Of a stretch of DNA of 64,000 nucleotides, positions 58,612 to 64,000 are shown piece after piece. How positions within the stretch are numbered: position 1 is the stretch's first letter; each line of letters starts with the position of its first letter. Under the pieces are notes generated by a model. The model saw nothing but the letters and a program-made list of their open reading frames with translations, was not told the DNA's origin and did no database searches. Source of the DNA: Bemisia tabaci (lineage: Eukaryota; Arthropoda; Insecta; Hemiptera; Aleyrodidae); contig NC_092795.1 of assembly GCF_918797505.1 (NCBI RefSeq), positions 33,901,131 to 33,965,130 on the forward strand, read 5' to 3'. The position numbers were made by a program, and so were the translations under genes.

Positions 58612-59617
58612 TAGGCAAAAATATTCGAATAAAGAGTCCATCGAAAATTAAATGAAAACAAGTAGCCGAAGCTAATACAGGTAAATGTTCGCTCGTGTAA
58701 AAGAGACTTAAGTTACATCGAATGAAAATTTTGACGTATTGAGTTAGCGTTGTTTTTTTAAGTAAGGAATTGCACTGAAGAGTTTTGTTTCTAAGGTTTA
58801 AGCGAAAAACCGGTCGCCGGCAGCGTATATTGGTCCCCAGCCTGCCTGTTTTCAAGACGGCGGCCTTTAGCGGACAGCCGATTCTGGGAAACTTTTGTTT
58901 ATCTTGTTCTGGTGGCTTGTTTCAACATTTTCCCGCGAAGAAATATTTTGTATATCGATTTTCCCAAAAAACGCAAGATTGACTGGGCCGTTACACCTAT
59001 CTTTGAAGAGTGACAAAGCGTAAATTATGTATATCGTGTATGTGAGGAACCATTTAAGTATCACGTAAGGAATTTTGGCCAACATTTCTATCTTTTGTTA
59101 CGAATCTGATGATTGGCCCGATCTTTCCCTCCCCATTTTCCAGGAAACAGTGGAGAAAGCCTGAACAATAGTTAAAAAAAACATTAATGTACATTAAAAA
59201 CATTATGTTTTTTTAATCAATAGGTGTGCGTAGATCACGCTTGATTTTCTCCTTCCTTCTCGTAAGACCCCACAAGAAAAGCTCCTCTTTGGGTGGCTTA
59301 CGTAGCACCAAAACGGCTCCCTAAAAATTTTTAAAAAATCCTCCTGTGTCATAGTTAAAGTTCTTAAAAGGTAGCGAAACAGAAGGAGAGGAGAGAGGAA
59401 AGAGAAAAATGATTCCTTTCATCTTCCTCTTTCTTCCTTTTTACTCCTCTTCTTCTTTCTCTTCTTCATCAACTGTTTCTCCTTTTTCTTCCTTCTCTTT
59501 CTCGTCTTCTTAAAAGACCCGAATCGACCTGACTAAGAATGAATAGCCATTCGCAGTGAAATCGGTTTGGTAAATCTCTCGTAAATCATAAGTATCATTA
59601 ATCAAAATTATCATCAG

Positions 59618-60142
59618 GTATGCGCGCAGATCACTCGGGGTCTGAAGCACCTCCACGATCTGAACATCGTACATCGGAACTTAAAACCCTCGAACATACT
59701 TTTCCTGCTCATCCGGGAGGACGAAATGCTGATGAAAATAGCGGACTACGCCATTTCCAAGACGTTGGAGGATCGCGAATCGTTCACGAGCTCCTGCACG
59801 GTGGGGTCCATCTCGTGGGCGGCGCCCGAAATGCGCGGTCGCCCAGACCGCAAAACCCTCAAAACGGATATATACTCCTTGGGGCTCGTATTTTTCACCG
59901 TCCTTACCTTCGGGCGCCCCAGGGACAGGGGCGCAGTGACCAGGGACATGATCCTGGCGAATCTAAGCGACGTCCTCAACGGGGCTCAGAGGCTTTTGTT
60001 GAGGGAAATGCTGGACCTGATGCCCGAAAACCGGCCAACCTGCGCTGAGATCCTAGTCCAGCCCGCCTTCTGGCCCCCTGAAAAGGTTCTGTCTTTCCTC
60101 CAGGAGGTCTTCAATCTCGCGCCGCCTGATTTTAATTTCGAG
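59618..60142 (+). CDS. pseudokinase-KEN ribonuclease, exon 2 (kinase C-lobe)
   Basis: Codes residues 103-277. The catalytic-loop HRD is HRN (H121-R122-N123, then LKPSN with N128), so the usual proton-accepting Asp is Asn. DFG is DYA (D145-Y146-A147), which keeps the Mg-binding Asp. The APE motif is A171-P172-E173 in WAAPEM, followed by DIYSLGLVFF and RPTCAEILVQPAFW, which marks the end of the kinase fold in IRE1 and RNase L. Residues after W carry the linker to the KEN domain (EKVLSFLQEVFNL). Loss of the HRD Asp suggests no phosphotransfer but possible ATP binding, as in RNase L. The donor is GAG|GTAATT at 60,143; if it were not used, the frame would run 18 more codons to TAA at 60,197-60,199. 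The exon is much richer in G and C than the introns around it. Confidence 0.92.
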
Positions 60143-60198
60143 GTAATTCGTAGCATCGGTGGGATCGTCCTGCATTCGTCCGATAGTAAATCAGTCTA

Positions 60199-60360
60199 AA
60201 GGCCTAGGTACACTGGACGATTAGTCGCCGCGAGTGAAAGACCGAAGCCAATGGAGAGTCTTAATTTCGATCCATTGTCGTCGATGTATCGAAATCAAGG
60301 CTCTCCATTGGCTTCCGTCTTTCACTTGCGGCGATTAATTGCCGTGTGTATCTAGGCCTT
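60199..60360. mobile_element. foldback MITE just inside intron 2
   Basis: Ends AAGGCCTAGGTACAC and GTGTGTATCTAGGCCTT are inverted, with matching inner arms AAGCCAATGGAGAG and CTCTCCATTGGCTT. It begins at the last base of the TAA that closes the unspliced exon-2 frame. Confidence 0.87.
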
Positions 60361-60416
60361 GACGTCAGCCTGATCGGGTTGACTTTTTTTCGTGAAGCAG
60401 TTTATCGTAAATAAGC

Positions 60417-60692
60417 AGGGCTGATTATTTAAATTGATTGACAAAGCGATAGACATAAAAGACACATGGAAAATGAGGCGATCCTCTAAATGGAAGCGGG
60501 TGGTTTCAATTGGACAAAGGAGGTAAGTAATAGACTAACTACTGGGAACCGACAAGATACCCTGCATTTAGTCCATCATTTTCCCCCTTGGTCTATCAGA
60601 ACCATCCGTTTTAACCAATAAGATCGTTCTTTACTCACTGTGTCTTCTTTGAACATAGCTATTTCCATAATTTTCAATAATCAGCCCGCTGA
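60417..60692. mobile_element. MITE family 3
   Basis: Left end GCAGGGCTGATTATTTAAAT then TTGACAAAGCGATAGAC; right end TTTTCAATAATCAGCCCGC. The inner AAGCGGGTGGTTTCAATTGG and AACCATCCGTTTTAACC match the other copies. Confidence 0.82.
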
Positions 60693-61508
60693 CCTGACCT
60701 CTATTGAGCGCTCTCACATCGTACTAACCAAGTCTGATACCACGATAACGTCAGTCTAACGTCAGACTCGTTCAAGCTGATGTCAAAATTATTCACCTTA
60801 ACGTCATCTCAGCAATAGTAAAACATCATCATGATGGCCAATTGATCATCTGCATGCTGTTGAGAAAACAATATTAAGAAATAAATAAAGACTTTTTTTT
60901 GGAATCATGTCATCTAATCAAATGCCGATTTCTAAATTCAATATATCAACAAGGATACCGTTCGCCGAAAAGCACGGTGTATGATGCCATTCATCACGGT
61001 GTTAAATGCCAAATCTCGTCAATCGTTGATTAATTAGAAGCGATAGACACATTTACGCTGGTTATACTCCCTGAAGAAAACATTAAATAGTACTGGGAAT
61101 GAGGGGAACTGTACCGCCATGTTTTCATTCGTTATAAGGTGTCCGTCTGTTTGACAAAAAATAGCATACTCAAACAGAGAAGATTAATCAAAAGTAATCA
61201 ATTATACAGCAAATCCTCCAAACTTGGTGATCCGCGGTTCCCTTAGAGTCCCCAGTATTCATTACCGAGAGGTTCAGATGTCCTCAGCTCAAATGCCATC
61301 AAAGCCTTTTTGGCAACGTTATCTCCAAATTTTGATGCAATGGTGACCGTTCTGAAGCTTCATTGGAGCAACAAATACTTCGGTATTGAGTGCTAAAGCC
61401 TTCCGGGTGGGGGGGGGGGGGGGGGGCATAACTTACGAAGCTGATACGCTGAGAGATTTATGTACGTCCACTAAGGATCTGACCCGCTTGATTTGATTTG
61501 ATTTGGAG

Positions 61509-61859
61509 GTGTACAACGAGCAGGTATGGCAGGGCGACTGGAAGGATCTACTGTGCCCGACATTGGTGAATCGAATGTCAAGTCGGACACCGAAACCGTA
61601 CGACGGGTGTTCGATGAGGCACCTTTTGCGGTTTGTGCGGAATTTGGTGACGCACCGGGCGGGCATCAGAGATCTCATTCCCCACGCTTGCAGCTCCAAC
61701 GAACGACTCGTACAATACATCGACGAAAACATCCCTAACCTAATCTACTACGCCTGGCTCACCGCCAAAGGTACACTCTCGCTGGAGAACCTCGCCCACT
61801 TCTACGAGTACCCTTCCACGCCCGGTCCCTTCGAGTGCCCTCCACCGCGTCCTTCTTGA
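61509..61859 (+). CDS. pseudokinase-KEN ribonuclease, exon 3 (KEN RNase domain)
   Basis: Codes residues 278-393 and the stop TGA at 61,857-61,859. This is the kinase-extension nuclease (KEN) domain, which in IRE1 and RNase L cuts RNA after dimerisation. By alignment to IRE1, the catalytic Tyr is Y308 (PKPYDGCSMR), and Arg, Asn and His are R321, N322 and H326 (RFVRNLVTH). The spacing Y+13=R, +14=N, +18=H is exactly that of human IRE1 (Y892, R905, N906, H910). The C-terminal helices include NIPNLIYYAWLTAKG, matching the FPHLLAHTYR region of IRE1. A short Pro-rich tail ends the protein. An AATAAA at 62,041-62,046 could serve as poly(A) signal, although it sits in a MITE. The nuclease therefore looks intact although the kinase does not. 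Confidence 0.92.
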   Translation: MYNEQVWQGDWKDLLCPTLVNRMSSRTPKPYDGCSMRHLLRFVRNLVTHRAGIRDLIPHACSSNERLVQYIDENIPNLIYYAWLTAKGTLSLENLAHFYEYPSTPGPFECPPPRPS

Positions 61860-61939
61860 GGTGAAGAAACATTAATATTATTTTACTCCAAATTATGAAA
61901 TCAAGCTTAATGAGTGTAACGCTTGAGACGAAAATCAGT

Positions 61940-62152
61940 CACTCAAAAAACAAGTATGGGAAGAGTGACTTACCGGCCGAGTTAAGGATCATGGAGCCAT
62001 AAAATATAGTTCGTGGAACCATTCTTATAGGTTCACGACCAATAAAGTATGGCTCAGAAAGCCATACTGTAGACGGTAAGTCACTTTGGTTAGAAATTAT
62101 GGATCTCCGAGCCATTTTTTATGGGTCTCAGAGTCATACCTTTTTTTGAGTG
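61940..62152. mobile_element. MITE with CACTCAAAAAA ends
   Basis: Left end CACTCAAAAAACAAGTATGG, right end CATACCTTTTTTTGAGTG. Inner palindromes include GAGTGACTTACCGG and GGTAAGTCACTTT. It lies 80 bp after the KEN stop codon and may supply the 3' end of the transcript. Confidence 0.8.
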
Positions 62153-62169
62153 GTCTGCTAGTCTCATAA

Positions 62170-62324
62170 GCGGATCCAGCGAATTGGCAACATTGTCTTT
62201 CCTCCATTTAAACCTATTGGAATGTATCGATTCTTGAAGGGGCTAGATGCACGTACAAGAATCGATTATTTAACATAAGTTTAAATGGAGGAAATCAGAT
62301 GTTGCCAAATTTCTGGATTCGCCT
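62170..62324. mobile_element. foldback MITE (GGATCCAGCGAATTGGC ends)
   Basis: Left GCGGATCCAGCGAATTGGC and CCTCCATTTAAACC; right GGTTTAAAT-like TAAGTTTAAATGGAGG and TCTGGATTCGCC. The core has TCGATTCTTG and CAAGAATCGA. Confidence 0.75.
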
Positions 62325-62410
62325 CTGGCTAACCTGGTCATTAGAACGACAGCCCTGACTCAAGTCAGTAGATGCCCGATGGTGGTTCAAAATGTCCTTG
62401 GCTCTGATGA

Positions 62411-62741
62411 GTGGGTCTACTTAAGTAGATTCCTCTCGGCCTTCATCCCTGAAAATTCGATAGCGTAGAACATAAAATAATTGCTAATCTAATGCTAAAT
62501 AAAGGTTGTAGAATCTAAAAAAAGGTGGTTCTGCTTAAGTAAATTTGTCTCGGCCTTCGTCCCTGAAAATTTGATAGCATAGAACATAAAATAATTGCTA
62601 ATCTAACGCTAAATAAAGGTTGTAGAATCTAAAAAAAAGGTGGGTTTGCTTAAGTAGATTTCTCATGGCCTTCATCCCTTAAAAGATAGCGTAGAACATA
62701 AAATAATTGCTAAGCTAAATAAAGGTTGTAGAATCAAGACG
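62411..62741 (+). repeat. tandem array, 3 units of ~115 bp (SINE-tail related)
   Basis: Units start at 62,411, 62,525 and 62,640. Each has TTAAGTAGATT, CTCGGCCTTCATCCCTG, AACATAAAATAATTGC and AAATAAAGGTTGTAGAATC. The CTT(A/C)ATCCCTGAAAATT core is shared with the SINE-like element at 39,897-40,080. Each unit holds an AATAAA. Confidence 0.88.
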
Positions 62742-63289
62742 AATAATGATGATCTAAATATGATGATGATTTTTAGAGTGAGTGTGACAAATGATAGATT
62801 CTCTACAAGAAGAGAGGGGATGCGGAAATCTACCATAAAGCACGCTACTTGATTAATGGAGGGGCTCAACGCACTTTTTAAATTATCTGTACCTGGAAAA
62901 TACACTTAAAACTTTGAAAAGATTATCAGCTGTGAGTTCAATCGGTGTGGACGAATCTTCCGCCCGCGTAAAGTTAAGACCGAGTTTTCTCATCCAGAAT
63001 TTTGTCATCCCGAAATATTGTCTTTAATTGTCACCTTCACATTAAGTTTAGAAGTTGATCGAGCGCCAGTTCTCAACCAGACTTTAACAGATTTAACAGA
63101 CTATATCATTAATATAAATATTAGATAGATTACCTCCCTTTTTTATGTACATTAATTATCATTCCATGTCAGTTTTAATCTCATCAAATGTCTCGTCACC
63201 ATAGCTACCAAATATTTATTTTCAAGTTCCATTAGAGGTTATTCTCTGATCACAACATCTCTAAATTCTAAATTTTGTCCAAATTCCAG
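62742..63289. other. no gene recognised
   Basis: AT-rich; only a short minus-strand frame (62,672-62,905) overlapping the tandem repeat. Confidence 0.5.
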
Positions 63290-63378
63290 TGAAAGAACAA
63301 TAACTTAAAAAATGCCACCACAGCAAGAAATGAATCATTACTCCGTCAGTTTTTCTCCAGCACTTCCGTGCTCAAATC
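63290..63378 (+). CDS. possible 5' coding exon of an unknown gene
   Basis: A candidate exon between an acceptor (CCAAATTCCAG) and a strong donor (GTAAGT). ATG at 63,312 opens a frame of 22 codons plus one base (MPPQQEMNHYSVSF, then SPALPCSN). The context AAAAAATGCC is a fair start site. If real, 63,290-63,311 is 5' UTR and the gene continues to the right, beyond the window. No family can be named from so short a piece. Confidence 0.3.
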
Positions 63379-64000
63379 GTAAGTGATGTTTCCCTTGTAA
63401 TTATTCAACTCGCAACTCTACGTTATATTCTTAGTCTTTTATTCTAGGCTACATTATTGTGTGTGTCACTTTGACGTGATCTTCGTAGGACAAATATATT
63501 GATACATTGGTGATGGAAACTCCCTTAAGGAATAGGACACTGCCATACATTGAGAGAAGGCAACTTTCGTGACATTTTTATGCACCACTTGAAGCCAGTA
63601 ACTCTTTATAATTTAGTGGAGTTACTCTTTATAATTTAGTGGAGTTACTCGAATGTCATATTTTAGGTATTCGTCTACTAGGATGCATCTGCAATTTTGC
63701 TTCTTAGTTGATAAGTTCACAATTTTTAATTTGATCCCTTCTGATGTGACCTCTTCAATTGAACGGGATCTACTAAATAGCATGCTTGATATGCATGAAA
63801 ATTGTACCTACCGTGTATAAAGCTTTAAGTGCTTTTCATGCGCCATTAGTGAAGCATGGTGGGTTGAGCCCAATTCAGTGTCTTCAGTTTGGTACAGAAT
63901 ATATTGCAGGCATCTCCAAAAACACAAGGATTTTATTTACGACTTTAGAGGCTCTTTAATAAATCGATTTTGAAAATTGTGGCGTCGGGTGCAGAAAGGG
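63379..64000. other. no gene recognised; repeat at the window edge
   Basis: A GGAGTTACTCTTTATAATTTA duplication occurs near 63,600-63,645. The last ~40 bp (ATCGATTTTGAAAATTG, GGGTGCAGAAAGGG) resemble 56,884-56,920 in intron 1 of the KEN gene. Confidence 0.5.

Larger units (their letters stand above)
56817..59617 (+). other. intron 1 of the pseudokinase-KEN gene
   Basis: 2.8-kb phase-0 intron, from GTAATA to AATTATCATCAG. It is filled with repeats: a MITE (57,117-57,447), a foldback element (57,637-57,988), the ~78-bp-unit repeat (58,302-58,611) and a pyrimidine-rich tract (about 59,415-59,515). No extra exon is evident. The acceptor pyrimidine tract is weak. Confidence 0.8.
60143..61508 (+). 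other. intron 2 of the pseudokinase-KEN gene
   Basis: 1.4-kb phase-0 intron. It holds a foldback MITE at 60,199-60,360, a MITE family 3 copy at 60,417-60,692 and a run of 18 G at 61,409-61,426. The acceptor is TTGATTTGATTTGGAG; an alternative AG at 61,522-61,523 would shorten exon 3 by five codons in frame. Confidence 0.8.

Noticed and set aside
59620..60048. 142-codon frame overlapping KEN exon 2
   Set aside because: Wrong frame of a real exon; the kinase motifs are in the frame that starts at 59,618.

Overview
This is eukaryotic nuclear DNA, almost certainly from an arthropod and most likely an insect. It has long introns, very few coding exons, GT-AG splice sites, tRNA-derived SINE-like pieces, hAT, mariner and foldback/MITE transposons, and a probable nuclear copy of mitochondrial ND2 that needs UGA=Trp. 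A hemipteran is plausible. My best guess is a whitefly such as Bemisia tabaci, because the dispersed repeats look familiar, but I could not check this. There are no bacterial features and no CRISPR array.

Region by region: 1-21.8 kb is repeat-rich non-coding DNA with several MITE families, an 88-bp cruciform, a complete hAT-type element and a long foldback element. At 21,820-21,879 lies one 60-nt plus-strand exon of CaMKII, coding DFQKLEREARICRKLQHPNI with split codons at both ends. From 21.9 to 56 kb there is again mostly intron-like or intergenic repeat DNA. It holds a second hAT element, a nested insertion, a 1.5-kb TIR element with four 176-bp tandem units, 205-bp tandem repeats, a decayed mariner, a CACGG-ended element, the ND2 pseudogene, a candidate recursive splice site at 49,661-49,669, and a speculative minus-strand gene at 51.8-52.7 kb.

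The most notable gene is at 56,511-61,859 on the plus strand. Three GC-rich exons, all joined in phase 0, give a 393-residue protein made only of an IRE1/RNase L-type kinase-like domain plus a KEN ribonuclease domain. The kinase motifs are degenerate (HRN for HRD, DYA for DFG, A-x-G-x-x-G loop). The four KEN nuclease positions (Tyr, Arg, Asn, His) are present with the same spacing as in IRE1. No ER-luminal, transmembrane or ankyrin region is visible. It looks like a compact, sensor-less pseudokinase-ribonuclease, comparable in layout to RNase L without its ankyrin sensor.

No second CaMKII exon was recognised. If the assembly is right, the window right of 21,879 may be one very long CaMKII intron with the pseudokinase-KEN gene nested in it on the same strand, and the recursive splice site would fit that. 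A possible first coding exon of another gene is at 63,290-63,378.
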